A program made the position numbers and the translations under genes. A stretch of 64,000 nt of DNA from Haladaptatus sp. DJG-WS-42 (GTDB taxonomy: Archaea > Halobacteriota > Halobacteria > Halobacteriales > Halococcaceae), in the NCBI RefSeq assembly GCF_037198285.1, contig NZ_CP147243.1:2038422-2102421 (forward strand), written 5' to 3'. Position 1 is the first letter of the stretch, and every line of letters begins with the position of its first letter. The notes under the pieces are model-generated. The model was given only the letters and a program-made list of their open reading frames with translations, was not told where the DNA came from and did not search any database. Of this stretch, positions 17,906-27,180 are shown piece by piece.

Positions 17906-19111
17906 TCAGTCGCTCTCGCCGCGCACAACGAGGGGTTCGCCACCCGTGAGTGGGACGTTTCCGATGATGACGTACAGGCCACCCACGAGCAGAATCCCAC
18001 CAAGCGCGACGACCGCCATCGCCGGAGACGTGGCATCGGCCAGTGCGCCGCTGCCGAGTTTGAGTGGCACGCTCGCCACCGAGACGGCCATCGACATCGC
18101 GGAGAGGACGGTCGCTCGCCCGACCGAGGGCATCCGGTCGTTCAGGTGCTGTTCGACCATCGGCAACGCCGCGTTGAACGTCGTGTGCATGAGCAAGAAC
18201 GCCGGAAGCGCCACGAGCGGGACAGCGAGCGTGAACACCAAACTCACACCCAGCGCAACCGACGCGGCCATCAGCCAGCGCTGGACGCCAATCGTCTCTT
18301 TGATGCGGTCTGCGTAGCCCGACGCAATTGCCCCTGCCACCGCGAACGCGGCGTACATGATGCCCAACTCGCCAAAGCCGAGGCCGATTCGCGTGCTCAC
18401 CGGCTGGACGAGAATCTCGATGCTCCACGTCGCGGCGTAGAACAGCGCGACGAACATGACGAACGCCCTGAGCGGCGGACGAAACAGCTTTCGCTGGATG
18501 ACCTCACGGACGTGGGCGAGCGAGAGCGACTCCGCATCTGACGCCGCCTCGATGGTCGGCTCCGGCATCGTGAGCAGGACAACCGCGCTCACCACGCCAA
18601 GCGCCGAAAACGCCACAAACGGATAGCGGATGTCTACGTCCGCGAGCCACCCTGCCGCGAGTGACGAGGCTGCGCCCGTGATGAGCAGCACCGAAAAGCC
18701 CCGCCCGCGAACGCGCGTGAACGTCGCCTCCGCGCCGTACTGCTTCAGCGTGTCGTAGAGCCACGCGCTGTCGTTGCCAGAGCGCATGGTGATGGCGATT
18801 GCCCAGATGAAGTAGACGACGAGGAACGTCTCGAAGCGCTGGGCAACCGCGAACGCGAGCGAACAGGCGCTCACGATGAGCGCGCTCAACAGCATGCTTG
18901 TCCGCCGTCCAATTGAGTCACCGAGGTAGCCCGTCGGCACTTCCGCGAGGACGATGGTCACCGCGAACACCGCATCGAGCACCATAATCTCGGTAAACGA
19001 GAGATTTCTCGATTCGAGTAAGACGACCCAGATGGGCGCGATGAACCCGAACGACGCGCCTGCCATGTAGATGTAGTAGCGTAAAATCAGGCTCGTCTGT
19101 GTACGTGTCAT
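17906..19111 (-). CDS. MFS transporter
   Basis: A major facilitator carrier of about 401 residues with twelve predicted helices. The helix 2-3 signature is GYLGDSIGRRTSMLLSA, with a related loop DRIKETIGVQRW in the second half. The substrate is unknown. The start at 19111 (MTRTQTSLILRYYIYMAG) is preferred over an ATG 12 bases upstream. The gene is separated from aspS by 290 bases of repeat-rich DNA. Confidence 0.87.
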   Translation of the reverse strand: MTRTQTSLILRYYIYMAGASFGFIAPIWVVLLESRNLSFTEIMVLDAVFAVTIVLAEVPTGYLGDSIGRRTSMLLSALIVSACSLAFAVAQRFETFLVVYFIWAIAITMRSGNDSAWLYDTLKQYGAEATFTRVRGRGFSVLLITGAASSLAAGWLADVDIRYPFVAFSALGVVSAVVLLTMPEPTIEAASDAESLSLAHVREVIQRKLFRPPLRAFVMFVALFYAATWSIEILVQPVSTRIGLGFGELGIMYAAFAVAGAIASGYADRIKETIGVQRWLMAASVALGVSLVFTLAVPLVALPAFLLMHTTFNAALPMVEQHLNDRMPSVGRATVLSAMSMAVSVASVPLKLGSGALADATSPAMAVVALGGILLVGGLYVIIGNVPLTGGEPLVVRGESD

Positions 19112-19306
19112 CCCCATCCCCACCTGTCTCTAGAGGGAGGAACGCGGGAGGGAAAGCCGTTCCTGAAGCGCAGTGTTGACACTGCGCAGGTTAGTGAGAG
19201 AAAATGGTTGGTAGTGATTCGCTTCCCGAGTTTTCGCCCTACGGGCTCAGACGTTGGCGATTTGGCGAGAGTCGCTTACGCGCCTCTCGCTAACAGTCAG
19301 GTCTCT

Positions 19307-19343
19307 GCCTACGGCGAGAGACGCTGACGGTCTCTTGGGAACA
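19307..19343. repeat. duplicate of the aspS 3' end
   Basis: This 37-bp stretch matches 19400-19436 at 35 positions, offset by exactly 93 bases (31 codons). Read on the minus strand it encodes [11 protein letters not shown] and a stop, nearly the same as the true AspRS C-terminus. It lies in the region just beyond the aspS stop codon, among short imperfect palindromes such as GTCTCTGCCTACGGCGAGAGAC (19301-19322). The origin is unclear: local duplication or scar of an excised element. Confidence 0.7.
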
Positions 19344-19399
19344 CCGTCGGACTTCACTGCGTTTGCCCGACGAGCTCCCAATCGACATGTTGCGTCGTC

Positions 19400-19436
19400 G
19401 CCTACGGCGACAGACGCTGTCGGTCTCTTGGGAACA
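19400..19436. repeat. aspS 3'-end copy of the 37-bp repeat
   Basis: The functional copy: it contains the aspS stop codon (19402-19404) and the last eleven codons. It forms the second member of the pair with 19307-19343. The two differ only at two positions, both of which preserve the ability of the flanking bases to form a small hairpin around CCTACGG. Confidence 0.7.
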
Positions 19437-20706
19437 GAACCGCTTCACGAATGTTGGACAGTCCGAGCATCGTCATGACGAGACGCTCGACACCGTACGC
19501 CCAGCCTGCGTGTGGCGGCATACCGTACTTGAACATCTTGGTGTAGTACTCGAAGGCGTCCGGGTCGAGACCCTGCTGTTTGAAGCCTTCGACGAGGTTG
19601 TCGTAGCGGTGTTCACGCTGGCCACCGGAGACGAGTTCCATGCGTGGGTGCATGAGGTCGAAGCCTTTCGAGAGGTCAGGCTCGTCGTCGTAGTCCTGGA
19701 TGTAGAACGGCTTGATTTCGCTTGGCCAGTCGATGATGAAGTAGTGGCCGCCAACGTCCTGCCCGAGTGCTTTCTCGCCCTCGGTCGGGAGGTCGTCGCC
19801 CCAGACGAGTTGCTCGTCCAGTTCGCCCGTCGCGTTGATGCGCTGGATGGCTTCCTCGTAGGTCAGGCGTGGGAAGTCGGCTTCTGGCACTTCGAACTCG
19901 TCTTCGAGGCCGAGGAGTTCGAGTTCGCGCTGGCAGTTTTCTGCCACGGCAGAGTAGGCTGCCTTGAGCGTCCCCTCACACACGTCCATCGCTTCTTGGT
20001 GGTCGATGAACGCGCTCTCGAAGTCGATCATGGTTGCTTCGTTCAGGTGGCGCGGCGTGTTGTGCTCTTCTGCGCGGAAGATTGGACCGATTTCGAACAC
20101 GCGCTCTAAGCCGGAGCCGACCATGAGCTGTTTGAACAGCTGTGGCGACTGGTTCATGAACGCTTCTTGCCCGAAGTAGGTGATTGGGAACAGTTCCGTA
20201 CCACCCTCGGTGCCGGTTGCGACGATTTTTGGCGTGTTAATCTCGGTGCCACCAACGGAACGGAAGTAGTCGCGCACGGCGCGGAGGACTTCGGCACGAA
20301 TCTCGAAGATGGCCTTTGTCTCGTCGCGGCGGGCGTCTAAGGTGCGGTTGTCGAGGCGCGTCGAGAGTTCAGCGTCGACTTTTCCCGACGGGTCGAGTGG
20401 CAGTTCTGGCTCTGCTTCTGCGAGCACTTCGATGGAGTCGGGGACGATTTCGACGCCGGTTGGCGCGCGTGGCTCTTCTTCTGCGAGGCCCGTGACCTGC
20501 ACGACGCTTTCGCGCGAGACGTGCGTGCCCGTCTCGACGAGGTCGTCGTCCATCTCGTCTTTCTCGAATTTGACCTGAATCTTGCCAGTCTTGTCTCGAA
20601 CGATGAGGAACGCAATGCCACCGAGGTCGCGCGTCTCGTGCGCCCACCCCGCGATAGTGACCGTTTCGCCGGGCGAAACGTCTGCCGTGTGTGTCCGGTC
20701 TTCCAT
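19402..20706 (-). CDS. aspS: aspartate-tRNA ligase (archaeal type)
   Basis: A 434-residue class II synthetase. The N-terminal OB-fold anticodon domain (about 1-105, starting with [10 protein letters not shown] and containing [19 protein letters not shown]) is followed by the catalytic core. Motif 2 is [21 protein letters not shown] and motif 3 is [16 protein letters not shown]. Because gatB is present in this genome, the enzyme may be non-discriminating and also charge tRNA-Asn with Asp for later amidation, as in other haloarchaea; sequence alone does not prove it. The ATG at 20706 is chosen for its fit to the family. The last codons are duplicated downstream. Confidence 0.94.
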   Translation of the reverse strand: MEDRTHTADVSPGETVTIAGWAHETRDLGGIAFLIVRDKTGKIQVKFEKDEMDDDLVETGTHVSRESVVQVTGLAEEEPRAPTGVEIVPDSIEVLAEAEPELPLDPSGKVDAELSTRLDNRTLDARRDETKAIFEIRAEVLRAVRDYFRSVGGTEINTPKIVATGTEGGTELFPITYFGQEAFMNQSPQLFKQLMVGSGLERVFEIGPIFRAEEHNTPRHLNEATMIDFESAFIDHQEAMDVCEGTLKAAYSAVAENCQRELELLGLEDEFEVPEADFPRLTYEEAIQRINATGELDEQLVWGDDLPTEGEKALGQDVGGHYFIIDWPSEIKPFYIQDYDDEPDLSKGFDLMHPRMELVSGGQREHRYDNLVEGFKQQGLDPDAFEYYTKMFKYGMPPHAGWAYGVERLVMTMLGLSNIREAVLFPRDRQRLSP

Positions 20707-21337
20707 ACCGGCGCATTTGGAGGCACTCCCTTTAACACCCGCGTTTTTACCGCTCACACCCACCTCCTAAACCGAGGCCCAATCGCAGCACGGACTCCGT
20801 GCAAATTCTGCAATACACTGGCTCACGTGACTATACGAATTAGTATACAGAACCCCGCTACGCGCCTCCACTCTTCCATTCACACGCCATGGACTTACTA
20901 TCCTGTGTGAGATTTATGTCGTACTTACCAATGCTAGTAACTCTGACAATCCATAAACGAATAATTTCAATTTACAGATAATATCGGTTCCGTTTCACTG
21001 TTATTTCCGAGAGGCTGAGGCGGTGTATGCGGTGGTATTCTCATTCTACCAAGATACTTATTTTCTGCTACGTTAGTGCTTCTCTGTACAACAGCTGCGT
21101 GAACAATCTCCGTTCCTAACTACTCTCAGTCAACTGGTGAGAAACTGCCCCCGAACATATTCAAAATTTGCAACGTTCGATTAACCTTATCTTAAGAGAG
21201 CGCATTGTATAGTTTGGTTAAAGGTAACCAGCATGGTGGGCGTGGGGGCCCAAGGGGAAGACAATGTGGGGAACGGCCAGTGTATCTGTGCCAATCAGTG
21301 TCTCTTGGTAACTCGTACGTGCATTTAGTGCTCAACG
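20707..21337. other. gene-free AT-rich spacer
   Basis: This stretch of 631 bases separates divergent aspS and the DUF7344 gene. GC content falls well below that of the neighbouring genes from about 20820 to 21230. No convincing gene is seen. An inverted repeat TATAC/GTATA with a 6-base spacer lies at 20832-20847. A TATA-like TTAAAG is 24-29 bases upstream of the aspS start on the minus strand. Confidence 0.6.
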
Positions 21338-21346
21338 GTGATATAC

Positions 21347-21970
21347 ATGAGTTCACTACAGTCCGTCGCACAAGACGCAAACATGGGGGGAGACGTTGCT
21401 ATTAGAGCAGAGCCGCTTGACAAGGACGTCATCTTCGAAATATTGAAGAACCGCCGTCGCCGCGATGCGCTCCGCTATCTCGAAGAGAACGGGGGAACGG
21501 CCCGACTCGACGAGCTCGCAGAGTACATCGCAGCGAAAGAAAACAACATTACGGTCATGGAACTGTCCTCAGACCAGCGAAAGCGGGTGTACATTGGCCT
21601 CTACCAATGCCACCTGCCGAAGATGGACGGTGCTGGCGTTATCGCGTTCAACAAGAATCGCGGGACGATTCAGCTCCTCGATGCTGCTGGCCAGCTTGAC
21701 CCGTACCTGACGGAGACGCAGCCAGAAGCCGCATCGTCGCTTGGCAAGTACGTGATGGCCGTCGCCATCACCATCGGCCTCGGCGTCGCAGCCGCGCTCA
21801 TAGGCCTCTCGCCGTTCACGGCGATTCCCGGCCTTTGGTGGGCCGCGCTCAGCACGGCGACGCTCGTCGCCGTCACTGGCGTGCAACTCTACCAGCAGTA
21901 TCTCCCGGACGGCCGCCTGTTCGAACTGCTGTCTGCTCTTCGCGCCCAACAGGTCAACCCTGCTGACTAA
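21347..21970 (+). CDS. DUF7344-type regulator with C-terminal membrane helices
   Basis: A protein of about 207 residues. Its N-terminal winged-helix-like domain (about 23-115) has VIFEILKNRRRRDALRYLEE and VYIGLYQCHLPKMDGAGVI, the pattern of the haloarchaeal DUF7344 family. Two hydrophobic helices follow (about 135-155 and 162-180). A paralogue with the same layout is at 54090. It is probably a membrane-tethered DNA-binding regulator. The ATG at 21347 is preferred, since a TATA-like CATTTAGT lies 19-26 bases upstream; GTG at 21338 and ATG at 21383 are alternatives. Target genes unknown; it borders the glycan cluster. Confidence 0.78.
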   Translation: MSSLQSVAQDANMGGDVAIRAEPLDKDVIFEILKNRRRRDALRYLEENGGTARLDELAEYIAAKENNITVMELSSDQRKRVYIGLYQCHLPKMDGAGVIAFNKNRGTIQLLDAAGQLDPYLTETQPEAASSLGKYVMAVAITIGLGVAAALIGLSPFTAIPGLWWAALSTATLVAVTGVQLYQQYLPDGRLFELLSALRAQQVNPAD

Positions 21971-22071
21971 CGGCTCTCTGTCTTTTTTCCGCACCTGAAA
22001 TGGCCGCTGACCGGCCCACTCTTTTGTGAGCGAACATACATATTCGATGACACCCTTTGAATAACGTGAAT

Positions 22072-22536
22072 ATGGGACGGATGGGGGGAAACGGAGACGG
22101 AGGAATGACGAGCCAACGCGTCCTCGACCTGCTCGGTGATGCGGTTGCGCGCGAGATTTTACAGGCGGGCGTCCACGGGCCAGTGACGATAGACGACCTC
22201 ACGGCGCGCACGTCGGTGTCGCAATCGACGGTCTATCGGCGCGTCTCTGCGCTCGTCGAAAGCGGCCTCATGCGCGAAGAACACGGCGTGACGAGCACCC
22301 CGAGCAAGCGCGCATACACCACGACAACCGAGCACATTGGCATCGACCTTGCCGAAGACGACATTCGCGTGCACCTCGACCCGGAGGTGCCGTACGCGAA
22401 TGCCGCCCGCGAAATCACGGTAGAGCCGTTACGCGTTGACCTCGACACACGAACGGTGACCATCGAACTCTCGCTCGACGATGCGCTGTTCGAACAGTTC
22501 CAACGGCTGTGGGAACTGCAACAGGAGTCGAAATAG
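22072..22536 (+). CDS. winged helix-turn-helix regulator
   Basis: A 154-residue small regulator. An ArsR-type winged helix spans about 12-70 (VLDLLGDAVAREILQAG, then VSQSTVYRRVSALVESGLMRE as the recognition region). The C-terminal half is acidic with predicted beta strands (EITVEPLRVDLDTRTVTIELSL) and could bind a ligand or dimerise. ATG at 22072 is taken as the start; TTG 22057, GTG 22066 and ATG 22105 are in frame. It follows the DUF7344 gene on the same strand with 101 bases between them. Targets unknown. Confidence 0.8.
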   Translation: MGRMGGNGDGGMTSQRVLDLLGDAVAREILQAGVHGPVTIDDLTARTSVSQSTVYRRVSALVESGLMREEHGVTSTPSKRAYTTTTEHIGIDLAEDDIRVHLDPEVPYANAAREITVEPLRVDLDTRTVTIELSLDDALFEQFQRLWELQQESK

Positions 22537-22574
22537 GTTAGCGTTCAAATAGATTCGGTGCGTAGAGAACGGGT

Positions 22575-22799
22575 ATGGCTAGTGACCGACCGGCTTCGGT
22601 GGCCAAAGCAGACCACTACCGACTGCCTGATGGCACGATAGAGATCGTGTTTGCCGTCGAGGGTGGGCGCGTACTCACGTTCAGAGAGTACCCATCACCA
22701 GCAGCGTTCTCCACGGCGGTAGCAGATGGTGAGTATCTCGGCAGCCACGCGGGCGTCGCGGACCTCCCGAATGTGGAAGCGTTCCGTAATGATTTGTAA
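22575..22799 (+). CDS. small haloarchaeal protein, unknown
   Basis: A 74-residue acidic soluble protein. The segment YRLPDGTIEIVFAVEGGRVLTFREYPS suggests a beta-hairpin, followed by a helical C-terminus (FSTAVADGEYLG). Codon use is typical for the window. No known domain is recognised. It lies 38 bases after the winged-helix regulator in the same direction and is likely co-transcribed. It is the last gene before the glycan region. Confidence 0.6.
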   Translation: MASDRPASVAKADHYRLPDGTIEIVFAVEGGRVLTFREYPSPAAFSTAVADGEYLGSHAGVADLPNVEAFRNDL

Positions 22800-22979
22800 C
22801 CTCACGGCTCGCGAAACTGTCCACTAACCGTGATACTATCCAGAGCGTTTATCAGCCGACAGACCGAAAATACAGTTGCTCAGGGCCGCGACGCACCTAT
22901 GCCAGTTCGCGTGCCAGCGACTATTGTGGTTGCGGCCCAGAGCCATTCTTCATTCAGTAACATATCAGCAGCCAACGGC

Positions 22980-23915
22980 TCAGGCGCGGCCTGACACACG
23001 CGGCCGCTTTGCACCCTGTGAACGCCGTTTTTGGCCACCGAACGCTTCTGCGAGCTGGCCGTAAGCTTTCGCCAGTCGAAGGACGTAAAACAGCCCAAAT
23101 ACGCCGCCTTTCTCGCGCACGCTGAGCGCTTCCCAGCCCGTGACGAGCGTCCGCAGCGCCCTCGGCGTCGGCGGTAGATAGGCCCCCGGGTTCATCAGCC
23201 CCCTGCGTGGGTGCCCGTATCGCGCGGGATACAGCTCCCGGAGTTGGGTTTTCCCGCGCCCGATGCGGATTGCTTTTTTCACGAGCGAGCGCACCGAGGT
23301 TCGCGCCGGGTGGCGTGCCACGATGTCGGGGGCGTAGGCGAGCCGGTAGCCTGCCGCCGCCACACGGTTGCCGAATTCGAGGTCGCCACTCGACGTGAGG
23401 CGGTCGTCGAACGCGCCGAGTTCGTCCACCAGACTCGTGCGCACCACGAGACAGCACGTCGGTGCGAACGCAAGCCGCGAAACGAAGTAGTCCACGCGCA
23501 AGTCGGTCAGTCGGTTGTACTTTCCGGCGAACGTCTCGCTGCCCGGCGAGTAGAGTTCTACCGCACACGCCAGATAGGACACGTCTCTGCTCATCTGCGC
23601 GATGACGGCTTCGAGCCAGTCAGGTTCGACCGTCACATCCGCGTCTACGAACGCGAGCAACTCGCCTGTCGCGTGGCGAATGCCGCGATTGCGTGCGGCG
23701 TAGGAACTCTGAACGTCGGCTTCGACGTGCAGCTGAATGCGCGAATCACGCGCCGCAAACTCCCGTACCACCGCACGGGTGTCGTCGGTCGAGTTGTTGT
23801 CCACGACGAGCACCTCGAAGTCGTTCTCTGTCTGGTCGAGAAGCGACGAGAGCGTGAGCGCTATCCCATCGGGGTCGTTGAAAACAGGAACGATAATCGA
23901 GGCCTGTGGGGCCAT
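22980..23915 (-). CDS. glycosyltransferase family 2
   Basis: A 311-residue GT-A glycosyltransferase. The nucleotide-binding start SIIVPVFNDPDG and the DNNSTDDT element are followed by AARNRGIRHATGELLAFVDADV with the metal-binding DxD (Asp91/Asp93). A C-terminal hydrophobic or amphipathic part (about 255-290) may touch the membrane. No signal peptide, so it acts in the cytoplasm. Donor and acceptor are unknown. It is the downstream partner of the small CxxC gene at 23917, one base away. First gene of the glycan cluster. Confidence 0.88.
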   Translation of the reverse strand: MAPQASIIVPVFNDPDGIALTLSSLLDQTENDFEVLVVDNNSTDDTRAVVREFAARDSRIQLHVEADVQSSYAARNRGIRHATGELLAFVDADVTVEPDWLEAVIAQMSRDVSYLACAVELYSPGSETFAGKYNRLTDLRVDYFVSRLAFAPTCCLVVRTSLVDELGAFDDRLTSSGDLEFGNRVAAAGYRLAYAPDIVARHPARTSVRSLVKKAIRIGRGKTQLRELYPARYGHPRRGLMNPGAYLPPTPRALRTLVTGWEALSVREKGGVFGLFYVLRLAKAYGQLAEAFGGQKRRSQGAKRPRVSGRA

Positions 23916-23916
23916 C

Positions 23917-24138
23917 TCAGTCGCTGCCGTGGCGGTCTGTCCACTCGCTCACCGCGGCCGAATCGTAGCGGACGGTCAGCGTTTTCGGTTTTGTCACGGC
24001 TTCTTTGTTGCGGGCACGCCAGCGGCCAGATGCGTAGTAGAGCGTCCGTGTTTCGGCCGCTTCTTTCCCGAGCAAGGGCTGGCACAGCGCACAATCACTG
24101 GTGCGCCCGCCGGGACGGTGGGGACATCGTTCGCTCAT
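23917..24138 (-). CDS. small Cys-rich protein, unknown
   Basis: A 73-residue protein. The N-terminal part CPHRPGGRTSDCALC looks like a zinc knuckle, while the rest is basic and polar (TLYYASGRWRARNKEAVTKP). The stop is one base before the GT2 start codon, so it is likely co-transcribed with the glycosyltransferase. No family recognised. Kept because the Cys pattern and the tight spacing are unlikely by chance. Confidence 0.55.
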   Translation of the reverse strand: MSERCPHRPGGRTSDCALCQPLLGKEAAETRTLYYASGRWRARNKEAVTKPKTLTVRYDSAAVSEWTDRHGSD

Positions 24139-24383
24139 ACCTGCTTCATTCGGGAACGAATCGCTTAGTTATGAGAGCGCTTCTCACGCCTGAATTCGAG
24201 GATAACGCGGTTAACCCTCGGTTTCAGCGACTGGTGTGTGCCCCTTTCACACAGATGCGCTCATTCCACAGACATGATGTGAGGAAATTCCCGCGTTTTC
24301 GAGCGCCTGCTGGCCTCTGTGGTCGTGAACGCTGTTTAACCAGTCTATACTCTTGCACATTCCACACCTTCTCTCGCATAGGA

Positions 24384-25508
24384 ATGTTTTCAGTTGCGTT
24401 CGTGGGAACGGGAGCAAAGCAAGAAGCCCCCGGTAAACAGGGCTTTGCGATGGCGTATCGCCACGCCGCGGCGTATGCTCGACTCCCACAGTGTCGGTTG
24501 ATTGCGTGTGCAGATATCGTTCCGGAGAACGCCCGCGCGTTCGCGGATTCCTTCGACATCGCGGGCGTCTATGAGGACTACGCGGCGATGCTCGACGCCG
24601 AGAACCCGGACATCGTGAGCGTCGCCGTTCCGCCGGGGATTCACGCGAGAATCGTCATCGACTGTGCCCGTCACCCGTCGGTGCAGGCCATCCATTGTGA
24701 GAAGCCGATGGCGCTCACGTGGGGCGACTGCAAGGAGATGGTCGCCGTCTGCAAAGCGGAGGGCGTCCAACTCACGTTCAACCACCAGTACCGCTTTGGC
24801 AAGCCGTTTCGCCGCGCGAAAGAACTCCTCGATGCGGGCGACATCGGAAGCCTCCAGCGCGTCGAATTTTCCGATAGAGACCTCTACGACACGGGCACGC
24901 ACCTGTTCGACCTCGCGAACTACCTGACCGACGGTTCGCCGGTCGAATGGGTACTCTGTCAAATCGACTACTCGGAGGAGAATCGCTGGTTCGGCGCGCA
25001 CAACGAAAATCAGGGCCTCGCCCAATGGAAGTACGCCTCCGGAGTTTTTGGCCTCGCTGCAACCGGCTGGGGGCGCGACCTCATCGGATGCTATCTCCGT
25101 CTCGTGGGCACCCACGGCGTCATCGAAATCCGCGAGGGAAAACCCGCGCTGTTCGTCCGCACGAGCGGCGAGTGGCAAGCAATCGACACCGACGGCGAGG
25201 GCATCTACGGCCCGCCAAAGCAGGGGCGCGTTGGTGCGCTGCTCTCGCGGGTCGGCAGAGGCGACGAACCGCTTTCCTACATCGACCGGGCAATCGCGTC
25301 GGTGGTTGACTGCCTCGAAACCGGCCGCGACTGTGAGTTACGCGGCGAGAACGCGCTCGCTGCAACCGAAGTCATCTTCGCCTGCTGGGAATCTGCGCGG
25401 CGGCGAGGTCGGGTCACGCTGCCGCTCACAATCGAGGATAACCCGCTGCAGGCCATGGTTGACGCTGGCGACTTACACCCCGAACCAAACACTTCACCGA
25501 CCGCATGA
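24384..25508 (+). CDS. Gfo/Idh/MocA family oxidoreductase
   Basis: A 374-residue NAD(P)-dependent sugar oxidoreductase. An N-terminal Rossmann domain (MFSVAFVGTGAKQ...) is followed by the family motif AIHCEKPMALTWGD (the conserved EKP) and an alpha/beta C-terminal domain with THLFDLANYLTDG. The substrate is unknown; such enzymes act on nucleotide sugars or free sugars. The start at 24384 gives the standard N-terminus; a longer open frame upstream is rejected because it runs antisense through the GT2 gene. TCTATACT at 24344-24351 is a TATA candidate. The stop overlaps the next glycosyltransferase start by four bases. Confidence 0.9.
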   Translation: MFSVAFVGTGAKQEAPGKQGFAMAYRHAAAYARLPQCRLIACADIVPENARAFADSFDIAGVYEDYAAMLDAENPDIVSVAVPPGIHARIVIDCARHPSVQAIHCEKPMALTWGDCKEMVAVCKAEGVQLTFNHQYRFGKPFRRAKELLDAGDIGSLQRVEFSDRDLYDTGTHLFDLANYLTDGSPVEWVLCQIDYSEENRWFGAHNENQGLAQWKYASGVFGLAATGWGRDLIGCYLRLVGTHGVIEIREGKPALFVRTSGEWQAIDTDGEGIYGPPKQGRVGALLSRVGRGDEPLSYIDRAIASVVDCLETGRDCELRGENALAATEVIFACWESARRRGRVTLPLTIEDNPLQAMVDAGDLHPEPNTSPTA

Positions 25509-26383
25509 GTGCGGTGACTGCCTCCCTCGATGCCCGCGACACGGCTCACATCGAGTCGATAACTGACTACACCATCCCAACCCACGAGGTGCTCGCAACC
25601 GTGGTCGTCACCACCGCCGCGGCCGACCGTGATTTGTTCACAACGGTGCTCGATGCGCTTGACTCACAGACTGAGACTGCCTACGACGTCATCGTGGTAG
25701 ACCGGGGAACCGGGTGGAACCTGTCTGCGCTCCTCGCTACGACCCGCCGCGTCAGGCTCGCCGTTCGGGTCACAAACGACACTGGGCCAGTGCTCGCGCG
25801 CAATATCGGCGCACGGCTCGCGACCGGGCCGTTGCTCATCTTCCTCGATGACGACGCAATCCCCACCGCAAGGTTCGTCGAAGCCCATCTGCGCGCCCAC
25901 CGGGTGAACAACATCGTCGCCGCCCGTGGCCGCGTGCTCCCGCACACCTCCCACCTCTACAACGCAACGCAGCCCGCCTATAATCTCGGCTCGATGCAGT
26001 TTCCGACGTATCTCGACCTCGTGGGAAACGTTTCGTTCGACCGTGACACCTTCTACTCGCTCGGTGGGTTCGACCACCGAACCACTGGAATGGCGGCGCT
26101 TGACTGGACTGCTCGCGCGCTCGCCGCTGGCATTTCCCGCGAGGAACTCATCTACTACCCCGAGGCGGTCACCAGCCACGACTACGCTACCGATTTCTGG
26201 TCGTACATCCACAGACGTCGACAGGACGCGACCGTGGCTGGCACAGCGCCACACTTCTCTGCGGTCGTGGCCGAATACGACGACCGACCGGCAGCCGAAC
26301 AGCCACCGCTCGCCCGCCGCGACCGGCTGAAACTCAGGCTCCTCACGTCACTCGCCGCGCCGCTCATCACACGACCGACCTAA
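25505..26383 (+). CDS. glycosyltransferase family 2
   Basis: A 292-residue GT-A enzyme. After a variable 28-residue N-terminus come ATVVVTTAAADRD and YDVIVVDRGTGWN, then PLLIFLDDDAIP with the metal-binding Asp run (115-117). YYPEAVTSHDYATDFWSYIHRRRQD fits the acceptor side of GT2 enzymes. The opening motif is divergent from the usual VxVPxYN. Coupled to the Gfo/Idh gene by an ATGA overlap, so the two probably act on the same glycan. No membrane segments are seen. Confidence 0.83.
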   Translation: MSAVTASLDARDTAHIESITDYTIPTHEVLATVVVTTAAADRDLFTTVLDALDSQTETAYDVIVVDRGTGWNLSALLATTRRVRLAVRVTNDTGPVLARNIGARLATGPLLIFLDDDAIPTARFVEAHLRAHRVNNIVAARGRVLPHTSHLYNATQPAYNLGSMQFPTYLDLVGNVSFDRDTFYSLGGFDHRTTGMAALDWTARALAAGISREELIYYPEAVTSHDYATDFWSYIHRRRQDATVAGTAPHFSAVVAEYDDRPAAEQPPLARRDRLKLRLLTSLAAPLITRPT

Positions 26384-26467
26384 TCCCGCTGTTTTTGCGC
26401 GTCTGTCGTCACAGACTGCCCTGTCGAGTGTCGTGTTGCCTGTTCGAGAAAGAGTGAGAAAAGACGC

Positions 26468-27130
26468 TTAGAACAGCCCGAAGCCACCGAGTTGCGAGAG
26501 TGCGAGATGTGCCCCGACGACGATGCCGAAGACGCCCGCAGTGGCCTTCAGATAGGTCGAAAACTGCGTGTCGAGAGTGCGCCCCCAGAGGAAGGAGACG
26601 GCGGCCATCGTCGCAATGGTGAGGACGCTGAACGTCCCGAGGAAGGTGAGCGCGGTCTCGACCGTCGGCGCAGACGAAACGAGTGCGATGACGAGGACGC
26701 CGCTGCCCGCGAAGCCGTGGAGCACGCCAACGAGAAATGAGTCGTCGTCTACGTGCTGGTGGTCGAAGCCGAGCGAGAGGCTGCCGATGCGCAGGTGCGC
26801 GTGTACGTCTTCGCCGTGGCTGTGGGCGGCCATGTCAACGCCGCCGCCGAGCGAGTAGAGCATGCGCGCCCCGAGGAACACGAGGACGCCACCGACGACG
26901 AGTTCGAACAGGTGGGTAATCGATTCGGGGAGGTGGATGCCAAGGGCGACGAACAGCACGCCAATGGCGATGATGGGGAGCGAGTGCCCGATTCCCCACG
27001 ACGCGCCGACGACACCCGCGCGGTCTGTGTCGGCTTCGACCAGCGTCGCAACCGCCGCGAGGTGGTCTGTTTCGAGTGCGTGACGGACGCCGAGAACCGC
27101 ACCCGCGGCGGCCGCCGAGAGAAGTGGCAT
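26468..27130 (-). CDS. NiCoT/UreH-like membrane protein
   Basis: A 220-residue membrane protein with about six helices. The signature HALETDHLAAV (HX4DH) in the first helix is that of nickel/cobalt transporters and their UreH-like relatives. A loop HSHGEDVHAHLRIGSL and DHQHVDDD adds metal-binding His residues. Nickel or cobalt transport is the likely role, but direction and ion are not determined. The ATG at 27130 is favoured over GTG at 27151, because a CTATAATTAG box at 27151-27160 sits 21-30 bases upstream of it. It interrupts the glycan cluster without obvious functional link. Confidence 0.8.
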   Translation of the reverse strand: MPLLSAAAAGAVLGVRHALETDHLAAVATLVEADTDRAGVVGASWGIGHSLPIIAIGVLFVALGIHLPESITHLFELVVGGVLVFLGARMLYSLGGGVDMAAHSHGEDVHAHLRIGSLSLGFDHQHVDDDSFLVGVLHGFAGSGVLVIALVSSAPTVETALTFLGTFSVLTIATMAAVSFLWGRTLDTQFSTYLKATAGVFGIVVGAHLALSQLGGFGLF

Positions 27131-27150
27131 GTCAAAAAGTTCCAGCACCA

Positions 27151-27160
27151 CTAATTATAG
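27151..27160 (-). promoter_or_regulatory. TATA box of the NiCoT-like gene
   Basis: CTATAATTAG on the minus strand, 21-30 bases before the ATG at 27130. It fits a leaderless transcript and decides the start codon between 27130 and the upstream GTG codons. Confidence 0.55.
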
Positions 27161-27180
27161 GTGCTGATACTGGCAGGCGT

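Noticed and set aside
21205-21405. 66-codon frame overlapping the DUF7344 start
   Set aside because: Overlaps the real gene in another frame and contains Arg/Gly-rich, non-protein-like sequence.
23211-24383. Long N-terminal extension of the Gfo/Idh reading frame
   Set aside because: It is antisense to the GT2 and small CxxC genes, has Arg-rich shadow composition, and the true Rossmann start is at 24384.
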